From the NCBI RefSeq assembly GCF_000210895.1, contig NC_015964.1, forward strand, positions 1,571,501-1,635,500: 64,000 nt of DNA. The letters run 5' to 3'. Shown in pieces: positions 12,142 to 19,591 of the stretch. The notes under the pieces were generated by a model. It searched no databases. It saw nothing but the letters and a program-made list of their open reading frames with translations, and had not been told where the DNA came from. Source of the stretch: Haemophilus parainfluenzae T3T1 (GTDB taxonomy: Bacteria; Pseudomonadota; Gammaproteobacteria; Enterobacterales; Pasteurellaceae). Position 1 is the first letter of the stretch; every line of letters starts with the position of its first letter. The translations under genes were made by a program, and so were the position numbers.

Positions 12142-12606
12142 ATGGCTTATCATGTTTCTTTAGTGAATACGGAAGATAATTCTCATAAATTAATCTTTAA
12201 TAAAAATGATTTTAGAGATTTCCTCTTAAAAGAATTCAACATGCAGGAATCCTTAGATGAACATGGTCAGCTTGAATTCTATTATGATAAGGAAGATGAA
12301 TCTTTTACTATTTTTTATACGGAAGGGATTGAGGGCGAATATTACATTAATACTACGGATGATGAACATATCGAGAAATTGATCGCCATTGCCAACAAAC
12401 TAAATGATGGTACAAGAGTAAGAGGTGATGAAGGTGAAACATATCTCTCTTTAGAAGAGGTATATATTCACCCGGATGACATCCAAGTAACACATTTATC
12501 TTTGATGGATCGATTTAAACGATGGGTTCGGCGTAATACATGTCTCATTATATGGACGTGTATTAGCATTAGCCTATTGATGTATAAAATCATTACGCGT
12601 GGATAA
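12142..12606 (+). CDS. Hypothetical acidic protein with C-terminal membrane anchor
   Basis: I do not recognise this 154-residue protein. It begins MAYHVSLVNTEDN and has a long acidic, soluble part (residues 1-128) rich in Asp and Glu, then the basic stretch RFKRWVRRN and a single hydrophobic segment of about 20 residues that ends a few residues from the C-terminus. No signal peptide is seen. The layout resembles a tail-anchored inner-membrane protein facing the cytoplasm. It has its own spacer and a GAGGA ribosome site just upstream of the ATG, and is flanked by the dapB terminator and a convergent ferredoxin gene. The function is unknown. Confidence 0.75.
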   Translation: MAYHVSLVNTEDNSHKLIFNKNDFRDFLLKEFNMQESLDEHGQLEFYYDKEDESFTIFYTEGIEGEYYINTTDDEHIEKLIAIANKLNDGTRVRGDEGETYLSLEEVYIHPDDIQVTHLSLMDRFKRWVRRNTCLIIWTCISISLLMYKIITRG

Positions 12607-12686
12607 GCAAGATAGTTTTAAGTAGCTTATATAAAACACAATGAGATCAAGGTAGTTAGGGGAAAGTATCTTAATAAATATGCTTA

Positions 12687-12935
12687 TCACAGTTCCAATT
12701 CAATATCCGTTTCCACCCGACAACAACACAGCAAAATCTCATCGGGTTGAATAAAGGCAAGGGGCTCTTCAGCGTAGGAAACCTTGCCTTTTTTGATCTT
12801 CACGCGGCAAGAACCACAATAACCTGAACGACATTGATATTCATGGTGAATTTGATGTTGTTCTAAAAAGTTAAGCAGAGAAGTTTGGTTATCGAAATCT
12901 AAGGTGATTTGGCGCTGAATAAGATGGATTTTCAT
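12687..12935 (-). CDS. yfaE: 2Fe-2S ferredoxin, YfaE type
   Basis: This 82-residue plant-type ferredoxin has the cluster motif CRSGYCGSC followed by a distal cysteine in LLCCCRVETD, so four ligands are available. Small ferredoxins of this type maintain the diferric-tyrosyl radical cofactor of class I ribonucleotide reductase; in enterobacteria the gene sits beside nrdAB. Here no nrd gene is adjacent, so the role is inferred from family resemblance only. There is no signal peptide, so it is cytoplasmic. It converges with the hypothetical gene at 12142, and no terminator is evident between them. Confidence 0.88.
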   Translation of the reverse strand: MKIHLIQRQITLDFDNQTSLLNFLEQHQIHHEYQCRSGYCGSCRVKIKKGKVSYAEEPLAFIQPDEILLCCCRVETDIELEL

Positions 12936-13041
12936 GAAACAAAATAAAACAAAATTTTACTCATTATAGAAGAAAGAGAAGTAAAACTCACGGCTCTTTT
13001 GTTGTAATATAGCGAGCTAATATTCATCATAAGGGAAGAGC

Positions 13042-13728
13042 ATGAGAACCTTTCTAAAATTAACGTGGATTTCAACCGTACTTTTATTAACGGCTTGTAG
13101 CACCATTTCAAAAGAGCCGGTTAAGCATATTGATATGTATGTAAAGCCTTATTACGATGCCAGAGATGGGCGACTTGAACAGATTAATGTGAACAAAGAT
13201 ATTGATGCGTTATTACTGAAAAATACACAAAAAGATTTTGAAAGTGCGGTCAATATTATTGAGAAAAAAGTGGATTTTGTTTCTCCGATGACAATGTTTG
13301 CACTTTCTGCTCGTGCTTATGATTTTGGCCTACGAGATGAAGCGGTAAAATGGTTCTATCGTGGGCAGAACCGCTTAATCACCGCGTTATATGTGTTGGA
13401 TTTAGATAAATTAACAGTATCGAATAATACGGCATTTGGGCAATTAGTGGGACAGCATGTTAATCCGTATGCGTTCTGTGATTTGAATAAGCAACACAAG
13501 GCGGCGCAAGATGCGATTGACTGGGCTAAAAATCATCCGTACCAGACGGTGTTTTTACCTCAATTACCAAGCAAACATCCAGATAGAAAACAGGCATTAA
13601 AAGAAGCAGAGGCAAAACTTGATGCGCGTTTACTTGAGCAAGACCGCTATTTTGCTAATCCTGAAAATAAAGTGAAATGGGAAAAAGAACGCCAAGATAA
13701 CTGGGTGAATGAGCGATTTTGTTGGTGA
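13042..13728 (+). CDS. Predicted lipoprotein, unknown function
   Basis: The N-terminus is a lipoprotein signal: a basic and hydrophobic stretch ending LLLTAC, with lipidation at Cys19. The mature 210 residues include an acidic linker followed by SPMTMFALSARAYDFGLRDEAVKWFYRGQNR, which reads like a helical repeat (Sel1/TPR-like). I can name no specific family. GGGAAG precedes the ATG. An uptake signal is embedded at 13242-13250. It lies upstream of ygiW-qseBC but separated by 145 bases containing a likely regulated promoter. Confidence 0.8.
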   Translation: MRTFLKLTWISTVLLLTACSTISKEPVKHIDMYVKPYYDARDGRLEQINVNKDIDALLLKNTQKDFESAVNIIEKKVDFVSPMTMFALSARAYDFGLRDEAVKWFYRGQNRLITALYVLDLDKLTVSNNTAFGQLVGQHVNPYAFCDLNKQHKAAQDAIDWAKNHPYQTVFLPQLPSKHPDRKQALKEAEAKLDARLLEQDRYFANPENKVKWEKERQDNWVNERFCW

Positions 13729-13749
13729 TTTTAAAAAAATTTAAAAATC

Positions 13750-13775
13750 TTAAGGTTGCTTAAGATTTCATTAAG
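13750..13775 (+). promoter_or_regulatory. Three tandem TTAAG half-sites upstream of ygiW-qseBC
   Basis: TTAAG occurs at 13750-13754, 13760-13764 and 13771-13775, spaced 10 and 11 bases, that is on one DNA face. OmpR-class regulators of the PmrA/QseB group bind direct repeats of this kind (TTAA-N6-TTAA). A TTTAAT -10 candidate is at 13786-13791, with the third repeat roughly in the -35 zone. This arrangement suits activation and autoregulation by QseB. Binding is an inference. Confidence 0.5.
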
Positions 13776-13873
13776 ATTTGTTGTGTTTAATAAGCATCAA
13801 CAAGGCGGCAATGAGGATAATCCTTCGCTTTGAAACATGACTATTTATGCTTAATTTTATTTAGGAGAACATG

Positions 13874-14242
13874 ATGAAAAAATTAGCTTTAGCAACCCTT
13901 TTAGCTTTATCTACTTCAGCAGCATTTGCTGGTTTTAATGGCAACACTGCACAAGGTGGTTTCCATGGTGGTGACCAAGGTCAACAACTTACTGTTCAAC
14001 AAGCATTATCTGCGAAAGATAATTCTATGATTACCTTAGTCGGTAATATCACTCAACAAATTAAAGGTGATAAATATCTTTTTACCGATGGTACAGACCA
14101 AATCAAATTGGAAATTAAAAACCGCGTTTGGAATGGATTAAATGTGGGACCTCAGGATAAAATCCGCGTTTACGGTAAACTAGACAATGAAATGTTTGAA
14201 AAACCAGAGCTTGAAGTAATTAGCGTTGAAAAAGCGCAATAA
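13874..14242 (+). CDS. ygiW: YgiW-family periplasmic OB-fold (BOF) stress protein
   Basis: This is a small secreted protein with a classic signal peptide (MKKLALATLLALSTSAAFA) and a mature domain of about 100 residues with the BOF fold: DNSMITLVGNITQQIKGDKYLFTDGTDQIKLEI, then DKIRVYGKLD. Family members are periplasmic stress-tolerance proteins, often in a ygiW-qseBC operon, as here. AGGAG at 13863-13867 suits the ATG at 13874 (6 bases) better than the one at 13871. The hairpin after the gene may lower expression of qseBC relative to ygiW. Confidence 0.9.
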   Translation: MKKLALATLLALSTSAAFAGFNGNTAQGGFHGGDQGQQLTVQQALSAKDNSMITLVGNITQQIKGDKYLFTDGTDQIKLEIKNRVWNGLNVGPQDKIRVYGKLDNEMFEKPELEVISVEKAQ

Positions 14243-14257
14243 TCATATAATTTGAAG

Positions 14258-14285
14258 TGGTGGGCAAAGCCCGCCATTTTGTTTT
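14258..14285 (+). terminator. Hairpin between ygiW and qseB
   Basis: TGGTGGGC (14258-14265) pairs with GCCCGCCA (14269-14276) with one T-G wobble and an AAA loop, followed by TTTTGTTTTG. It looks like a partial terminator inside the operon. Confidence 0.65.
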
Positions 14286-14312
14286 GAGAAAAGTAAAAGT
14301 GCGGTCAATATT

Positions 14313-14981
14313 ATGCGAGTTTTATTAGTAGAAGACGATCCTCTCATCGGCAATGGTCTGCAAATTGGTTTAACAAAATCAGGCTTTATTGTAGATTGGT
14401 TTACCGATGGGCAAAGTGGATTAAACGCCTTAATCGGCGCGCCTTATGATGCGGTGGTATTGGATTTAACCCTGCCTAAACTAGATGGTTTGGATGTGTT
14501 AAAACAATGGCGTTCAAATAATCAAGATGTGCCAGTGTTGATCTTAACTGCGCGTGATACATTGGATGAACGGATTAAAGGCATTCAACAAGGTGCGGAT
14601 GATTATCTTTGTAAACCCTTTGCCTTGGCTGAAGTGGTGGTGCGATTACAAGCATTAATTCGTCGTCGTTATGGGCAAGTCAAACCGCAGATTGAGCATG
14701 GCAATGTCAAACTCGATCCTGCACAGCGTAAGGCTTGGTTGAATGAGGATGAAATTACATTAACTGGACGTGAATATAAATTACTCGAGCTTTTTATGCT
14801 GAATAAAGAACGGGTGCTTTCACGTGCGACCATTGAAGAAAAACTGTCAAATTGGGATGAAGAATTAAGTAGCGGTGCATTGGATGTACACATTTATAAT
14901 TTACGTCAAAAATTAGGTAAACAATTTATTCGTACGGTACATGGCGTAGGCTATGCTTTAGGACAAGTTAATGAAAAATAA
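14313..14981 (+). CDS. qseB: Two-component response regulator QseB (OmpR class)
   Basis: This 222-residue regulator has a receiver domain with the phosphoacceptor Asp51 in VVLDLTLP, acidic residues EDD at 7-9 and the conserved Lys in CKPF, then a winged-helix output domain ([39 protein letters not shown]). QseB is phosphorylated by QseC. In related Pasteurellaceae this pair responds to iron and catecholamines and affects biofilm and virulence. It overlaps qseC by 11 bases. An uptake signal at 14297-14305 sits just ahead of the start, and no strong ribosome site is visible there. Confidence 0.92.
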   Translation: MRVLLVEDDPLIGNGLQIGLTKSGFIVDWFTDGQSGLNALIGAPYDAVVLDLTLPKLDGLDVLKQWRSNNQDVPVLILTARDTLDERIKGIQQGADDYLCKPFALAEVVVRLQALIRRRYGQVKPQIEHGNVKLDPAQRKAWLNEDEITLTGREYKLLELFMLNKERVLSRATIEEKLSNWDEELSSGALDVHIYNLRQKLGKQFIRTVHGVGYALGQVNEK

Positions 14982-16326
14982 ACGACTGAGTTTTCGTCTC
15001 TTAATCGGTTTAAGTGTGACCGCACTTTGCGTATGGTGCATTGCCACGGCTGTTGCCTGGACGGTTGTCAAAAAAGAAGTAAAAGATGTGTTTAATGCAC
15101 AGCAGGTGCTTTTTGCCGAGCGTTTGGCAGCCTCTGATTTGAAAAATGTATTATTAGATGAAAATGCGAATTTTCCACGTGGTGGATTTAAACCGCAGAA
15201 ACGTCATTACGATAATGATGCTTTAGCTTTCGCTATATTTTCTAACAAAGGCGAAAGATTATTAACCGATGGTGATAATGGCGACAAATTTATTTTCCAA
15301 AATAAGATTGGTTTTAGTAAAGAACATATTTTAGATGAAGACGATGAATGGTTGATTTATTGGCAACCTGTTGGTAATGGTGAATTGGTGATCGCCGTAG
15401 GTCAAGAGTTAGAATATCGCGAAGAGTTGGTCAATCAAATGGTCTTCAGCCAAACAGGGATTTGGTTTACTGGATTACCAATACTATTATTGGTCGCTTT
15501 TATTGTGATTTATCGTGCATTAAAACCAATTAATCGATTGAGTCGAAACGTACAAGCTCGCCGACCAGGTGATGTGTCGTTATTAGAAACTGATGATGTG
15601 CCAACAGAGATTCTACCGTTAGTCCAAAACTTAAATCAATTTTTCACACGTACCAGTGAGCAGTTGGAACGGGAGAGCCGTTTTGTTTCTGATGCAGCAC
15701 ATGAATTACGTAGTCCATTGGCGGCACTACGTATTCAAACGGAAGTTGCACAGCTGGCTGGCGATGATGCACAAACACGTGAAACGGCTTTAGCGCATTT
15801 AACCCAAGGTATCGACCGAGCAACTCAATTAATCGAACAGCTTCTTACGCTTTCCCGATTAGATAATCTTAAAGAATTAAATCGTCAGGAACCGATTCGT
15901 TGGTCAGAAATGATAACTTCACTTATCGGTGAGTTATATTTCAGTGCGCAGCAACGCCAAATCGAATTGCAGTTTGATCATCAAGGAGAACCCGCCGTTA
16001 AGCAAGGACAGCCATTATTACTTGCACAAATGCTACGAAATTTATTGGATAATGCCATTAAATACTGTCCGCAAGGTACTCAGGTACGTTTGATTTTGCA
16101 GCCGCGTAAGATTCTTATTGAAGATAATGGAGGTGGTGTTGCGCCAGAAGAATTAGCAAAATTAGGGCAGCGTTTTTATCGTCCTGCAGGACAAAATGAA
16201 AAGGGAAGTGGGCTTGGATTGTCTATTGTGGCAAGAATAGCGGAATTGCATCACTATCGTTTCCGATTAGAAAACATTGAATCTAACGGGCAAATTCAAG
16301 GTTTACGAGCTATCATTGAGTTATAA
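14971..16326 (+). CDS. qseC: Sensor histidine kinase QseC
   Basis: This inner-membrane kinase of 451 residues has two membrane segments (about 10-32 and 156-178) flanking a periplasmic sensor domain of about 120 residues. A HAMP-like linker, the dimerisation/phosphoacceptor motif [13 protein letters not shown] with His244, and the ATPase motifs [17 protein letters not shown] and [12 protein letters not shown] follow. It partners QseB, with which it overlaps. Naming it QseC rather than PmrB or another kinase of the group rests on the ygiW-qseB context. It ends before a shared bidirectional terminator. Confidence 0.92.
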   Translation: MKNKRLSFRLLIGLSVTALCVWCIATAVAWTVVKKEVKDVFNAQQVLFAERLAASDLKNVLLDENANFPRGGFKPQKRHYDNDALAFAIFSNKGERLLTDGDNGDKFIFQNKIGFSKEHILDEDDEWLIYWQPVGNGELVIAVGQELEYREELVNQMVFSQTGIWFTGLPILLLVAFIVIYRALKPINRLSRNVQARRPGDVSLLETDDVPTEILPLVQNLNQFFTRTSEQLERESRFVSDAAHELRSPLAALRIQTEVAQLAGDDAQTRETALAHLTQGIDRATQLIEQLLTLSRLDNLKELNRQEPIRWSEMITSLIGELYFSAQQRQIELQFDHQGEPAVKQGQPLLLAQMLRNLLDNAIKYCPQGTQVRLILQPRKILIEDNGGGVAPEELAKLGQRFYRPAGQNEKGSGLGLSIVARIAELHHYRFRLENIESNGQIQGLRAIIEL

Positions 16327-16355
16327 AAAAGGGCGTTTAATACGCCCTTATTTTT
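16327..16355. terminator. Bidirectional terminator between qseC and the DUF1439 gene
   Basis: GGGCGT (16331-16336) pairs with ACGCCC (16342-16347), with an A run on the left and a T run on the right. It can end both convergent transcripts. Confidence 0.85.
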
Positions 16356-16914
16356 AAAACATTCCACCAATTAATTCTAATCGACCTTTTTCAACTTTAA
16401 TTTCTTTGGCAAATTTCTTAATCAGCATTTGTTTCATATCACTTTCATCCAAGGTATAAACTGGCATACGACTTAATAGTGCTGCCACACCATCGCTTAA
16501 TAGCGGCATGACATCTTGGAGTTGATCCATCACACTATTAGGTTCACCAGACCAGCGTAAAATCCGCAGATTTTTTAAATAAAGTGCCCCCTCTTCTGCG
16601 TTATATTCAGGAACAGCATCAAAGGTTAAATGCAATTTAGCTGGGTAAGTCTTACCGGATAAACGAATAAGCGTATCAGCCAAACCACTCATTTCAACAC
16701 GATTACTTTCAGTTTGCCCGATTTGAGTCATTAAATCTTTCAGTGCGTAATCGACAGAAAATAATCCTGGAATACCGAGTTTGTCATTAATCGTCCCTTT
16801 TTCACTTAAATACCGGTTAATTTGTTGCTCGCTGATGCTAAAAGGGGATGCTTGTACAGATAGCGTGAAGAAACCTAATGTCAGAATGGTGAGCAATTTT
16901 TTCAAACACTGCAT
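16354..16914 (-). CDS. DUF1439 family periplasmic protein
   Basis: This 186-residue protein begins with a hydrophobic signal peptide cleaved near SVQASPFS. The rest resembles the DUF1439 family (YceB in enterobacteria): SISEQQINRYLSEKG at the mature N-terminus and an alternating beta-rich body. YceB is a lipoprotein, whereas no lipobox cysteine is visible here, so this is probably soluble periplasmic. The family fold is lipid-binding-like, but the function is not established. GGAGAAA precedes the start. The upstream spacer to 17103 holds AT-rich DNA and probable promoters but no recognisable gene. Confidence 0.75.
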   Translation of the reverse strand: MQCLKKLLTILTLGFFTLSVQASPFSISEQQINRYLSEKGTINDKLGIPGLFSVDYALKDLMTQIGQTESNRVEMSGLADTLIRLSGKTYPAKLHLTFDAVPEYNAEEGALYLKNLRILRWSGEPNSVMDQLQDVMPLLSDGVAALLSRMPVYTLDESDMKQMLIKKFAKEIKVEKGRLELIGGMF

Positions 16915-17102
16915 ATTTTTCTCCTTGATTGAAAAAGAATGAAAATTTTGTAGAATGTATCGCTTATCTTTTCACGACACAATAAAAACTTTAATAAAAG
17001 AAAATATTCTTGCTATTAATTAAAACAGTCTAGTCCTATTAATTATTAGACAAATGTGTTAGCGTATGTGAAAAAATTAAGTCGTTTTATTATCTTTTAC
17101 TT

Positions 17103-17157
17103 CCGTTCAAACCGATTGCATGAACGGACTTATTGGCCGTTTATCGGTTATTTGAAC
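17103..17157 (+). ncRNA. Structured 5' leader of the small lipoprotein gene (candidate cis-RNA)
   Basis: Several complementary segments can form one long hairpin: 17105-17109 with 17153-17157, 17110-17116 (AACCGAT) with 17143-17149 (ATCGGTT), and 17123-17127 (AACGG) with 17137-17141 (CCGTT). An exclusive alternative pairs 17103-17109 (CCGTTCA) with 17121-17127 (TGAACGG). The leader ends 8 bases before the AAAGGA ribosome site. Mutually exclusive folds next to a ribosome site suggest a cis-acting regulator. No known riboswitch class is recognised. It could instead be a protein-binding palindrome in DNA. Confidence 0.35.
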
Positions 17158-17176
17158 CTTTAACAAAGGAAAATCT

Positions 17177-17305
17177 ATGAAAAAATTATTTTTAGTGGCT
17201 GTATTAAGTGCTTTGGTGAGTGCTTGTTCTGTTGGCGTTGGCGCCGGTGGAGGAAGTAATGGGGTTGGCGTAGGTGTCGGGCTAAGTACTGGTTTGGGAT
17301 TCTAA
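17177..17305 (+). CDS. Small glycine-rich lipoprotein (42 residues)
   Basis: This short gene encodes a signal MKKLFLVAVLSALVSAC with a lipobox (LVSA-Cys17), then a 25-residue tail made almost wholly of Gly, Val and Ser ending GLGF. AAAGGAAAA at 17165 onward gives a good ribosome site. It resembles small entericidin-like or other minimal lipoproteins in layout but not clearly in sequence, so no function is assigned. It lies alone between the DUF1439 gene (opposite strand) and the tRNA, behind a foldable leader. Confidence 0.75.
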   Translation: MKKLFLVAVLSALVSACSVGVGAGGGSNGVGVGVGLSTGLGF

Positions 17306-17370
17306 TTTTTAGATGGAAGCAAAGTGCGGTCAAAAAATCTTACGTTTTCCAGAAAATTAGCAGAAATCGC

Positions 17371-17398
17371 TTGATCTTTTGATTTAGAACACTATAAT
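17371..17398 (+). promoter_or_regulatory. Sigma-70 promoter of the initiator tRNA
   Basis: TTGATC (17371-17376), a 16-base spacer and a consensus TATAAT (17393-17398) place the transcript start near 17405, just before the tRNA 5' end at 17416. Confidence 0.8.
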
Positions 17399-17415
17399 AC
17401 ACCGCATATTTCGGA

Positions 17416-17492
17416 CGCGGGGTGGAGCAGCTTGGTAGCTCGTCGGGCTCATAACCCGAAGGCCGTCGGTTCAAATCCGGCCCCCGCAACCA
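17416..17492 (+). tRNA. metY: Initiator tRNA-fMet (CAT anticodon)
   Basis: The 77-base tRNA has anticodon CAT at 17450-17452 and an encoded 3' CCA. Initiator hallmarks are present: an unpaired C1-A72 at the acceptor end and three G-C pairs (GGG/CCC) in the anticodon stem. It sits upstream of rimP-nusA-infB as metY does in enterobacteria, tying the initiator tRNA to translation and transcription factor genes. Confidence 0.98.
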
Positions 17493-17512
17493 ATAACAAG
17501 TTCAGTAATAAG

Positions 17513-17535
17513 AACCCCAAATTTGGGGTTTTTTT
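17513..17535 (+). terminator. Terminator after the initiator tRNA
   Basis: AACCCCA (17513-17519) pairs with TGGGGTT (17524-17530) around an AATT loop, followed by a run of T to 17535. It ends the tRNA transcript, with readthrough possible into rimP-nusA. Confidence 0.9.
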
Positions 17536-17555
17536 GTACGAGAAATTTAGAAACT

Positions 17556-17591
17556 GGGCTTAGGTTCATTGATGAACCTAACCCTTTTTTT
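17556..17591 (+). terminator. Second hairpin with T run in the rimP leader (attenuator candidate)
   Basis: TAGGTTCA (17561-17568) pairs with TGAACCTA (17573-17580) around TTGA, extended by GGG/CCC at the base with a bulge, then seven T at 17585-17591. It lies only 20 bases before the rimP ribosome site. In enterobacteria, readthrough of leader terminators feeds the nusA operon and NusA regulates it, so this is a likely attenuator. Confidence 0.75.
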
Positions 17592-17621
17592 ATGTCTGAA
17601 TTTTAAGATTAGGAGCAAAAA

Positions 17622-18077
17622 TTGGCAACATTAGAACAAAAATTGCAAGAAATGCTTCAAGGTGCAGTAGAAGACTTAGGCTGCGAACTTTGGGGGATTG
17701 AATGCCAACGTGCAGGTCGTTTCATGACCGTGCGTTTATTCATTGATAAAGAAGGTGGAGTAGGCGTTGATGATTGTGCTGATGTAAGTCGTCAAGTGAG
17801 CGCGATTTTAGATGTGGAAGATCCGATTGCGGATAAATATAACCTAGAAGTATCATCACCAGGTCTCGATCGTCCATTATTTACGCTTGAACAATTCCAA
17901 CGTTATGTGGGTGAGGATATCGCCGTGCATTTACGTATTCCTGTTTTAGATCGTCGTAAATGGCAAGGTAAGTTGGAAAAAATTGAAAATGACATGTTGA
18001 CACTTATTGTTGATGGTCAGGAGCAAGTTCTTATTTTTGGCAACATTCAAAAAGCCAATGTAATCGCAAAATTTTAA
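17622..18077 (+). CDS. rimP: Ribosome maturation factor RimP
   Basis: RimP helps assemble the 30S subunit. The 151 residues show the family blocks [38 protein letters not shown] split over the N-terminal domain, and the [10 protein letters not shown] signature. The start is a TTG at 17622, chosen because AGGAG at 17611-17615 lies 6 bases upstream and the protein begins as [12 protein letters not shown] like its relatives. It is the first protein gene of rimP-nusA-infB. Confidence 0.96.
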   Translation: MATLEQKLQEMLQGAVEDLGCELWGIECQRAGRFMTVRLFIDKEGGVGVDDCADVSRQVSAILDVEDPIADKYNLEVSSPGLDRPLFTLEQFQRYVGEDIAVHLRIPVLDRRKWQGKLEKIENDMLTLIVDGQEQVLIFGNIQKANVIAKF

Positions 18078-18092
18078 AGGAGAAAAAGGAAA

Positions 18093-19580
18093 ATGAGTAA
18101 AGAGATTTTGTTAGCTGCTGAAGCAGTATCTAACGAGAAGTTATTACCACGTGAAAAGATTTTTGAAGCGTTAGAGAGTGCGATTGCACTTTCAACGAAG
18201 AAGAAATATGACTATGAAACCGATATTCGCGTGTCTATCAACCCTAAAACGGGTGAATTTGATACATTCCGTCGTTGGTTAGTGGTTGATGAAGTTAAAG
18301 TGCCAACAAAAGAAATGACATTAGAAGCGGCACAATTTGAAGATCCGAATGTTCAACTTGGTGATTATGTTGAAGACCAAATTGAGTCTATCGCATTTGA
18401 CCGTATTGCAATGCAAACTGCTCGCCAAGTAATCAGCACTAAAATCCGTGAAGCAGAACGTGCAAAAGTAGTTGAGCAATTCCGTTCTGAAGAAGGTAAG
18501 ATTGTTACGGGTACAGTGAAAAAAGTAAACCGTGAAAGCATTATTTTAGATTTAGGCAATAAAGCAGAAGCCGTGATTATGCGTGAAGATATGCTTCCAC
18601 GTGAAAACTTCCGTCCTGGCGACCGTGTTCGTGGAGTGCTTTATAAAGTAAATCCAGAAAGCAAAACGGCACAACTATTTGTGACTCGTGCGAAACCTGA
18701 AATGCTAATCGAGTTATTCCGTATTGAAGTACCAGAAATCGGCGAAGAAATGCTTGAAATTCGTGGTGCGGCTCGTGATCCAGGTTCTCGTGCGAAAATT
18801 GCAGTGAAATCAAATGACAAACGTATCGATCCAGTTGGGGCGTGTGTGGGTATGCGTGGTGCACGCGTTCAAGCGATTACCAATGAGTTAGGTGGCGAAC
18901 GTGTGGATATCGTACTTTGGGATGATAATCCAGCACAATATGTGATCAATGCGATGGCACCAGCTGATGTGACTTCAATCATTGTGGATGAAGATAATCA
19001 CTCAATGGATATTGCGGTTAATGCTGACAACTTAGCACAAGCAATTGGTCGTAACGGTCAAAACGTACGTTTAGCGACACAATTAACCGGTTGGACATTA
19101 AATGTCATGACTACCGAACAATTAAATGAAAAACATCAAGCAGAAGATACCAAAGTATTAAATTTATTCATGGATAAATTGGGTCTTGATGAAGATTTTG
19201 CTCAAATCTTAGTGGATGAAGGTTTTACTTCATTAGAAGAAGTGGCTTATGTTCCAGTGAGCGAGCTAACTGCAATTGATGGTTTAGAAGATGAAGATCT
19301 TATCGAAGAGTTACAAGGTCGCGCAAAAGATGCCATTACTGCAGCTGCAGCAGCTGAAGAAGAAGCCTTGAAAAAAGCGAATATTGAAGATCGTTTATTA
19401 AATCTTGAGGGGATGAATCGTCACATTGCCTTTAAATTAGCTGAAAAACAAATTACTACGCTTGAAGAGCTTGCAGAGCAAGGTGTAGATGATTTAGCTG
19501 ATATCGAAGAATTAACCGCAGAGCAAGCCGCTGACTTTATTATGGCTGCGCGTAATATTTGCTGGTTTAGCGAAGAGTAA
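18093..19580 (+). CDS. nusA: Transcription termination/antitermination protein NusA
   Basis: NusA binds RNA polymerase and controls pausing, intrinsic termination and antitermination. The 495 residues contain the N-terminal polymerase-binding domain, an S1 domain ([22 protein letters not shown]), two KH domains ([27 protein letters not shown]) and two C-terminal acidic repeats. That is the long gammaproteobacterial form. It follows rimP with a strong AAAGGAGAAAAAGG site and precedes infB by 11 bases. NusA may regulate its own operon through the leader hairpins upstream. Confidence 0.97.
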   Translation: MSKEILLAAEAVSNEKLLPREKIFEALESAIALSTKKKYDYETDIRVSINPKTGEFDTFRRWLVVDEVKVPTKEMTLEAAQFEDPNVQLGDYVEDQIESIAFDRIAMQTARQVISTKIREAERAKVVEQFRSEEGKIVTGTVKKVNRESIILDLGNKAEAVIMREDMLPRENFRPGDRVRGVLYKVNPESKTAQLFVTRAKPEMLIELFRIEVPEIGEEMLEIRGAARDPGSRAKIAVKSNDKRIDPVGACVGMRGARVQAITNELGGERVDIVLWDDNPAQYVINAMAPADVTSIIVDEDNHSMDIAVNADNLAQAIGRNGQNVRLATQLTGWTLNVMTTEQLNEKHQAEDTKVLNLFMDKLGLDEDFAQILVDEGFTSLEEVAYVPVSELTAIDGLEDEDLIEELQGRAKDAITAAAAAEEEALKKANIEDRLLNLEGMNRHIAFKLAEKQITTLEELAEQGVDDLADIEELTAEQAADFIMAARNICWFSEE

Positions 19581-19591
19581 GGAGTTTAATC

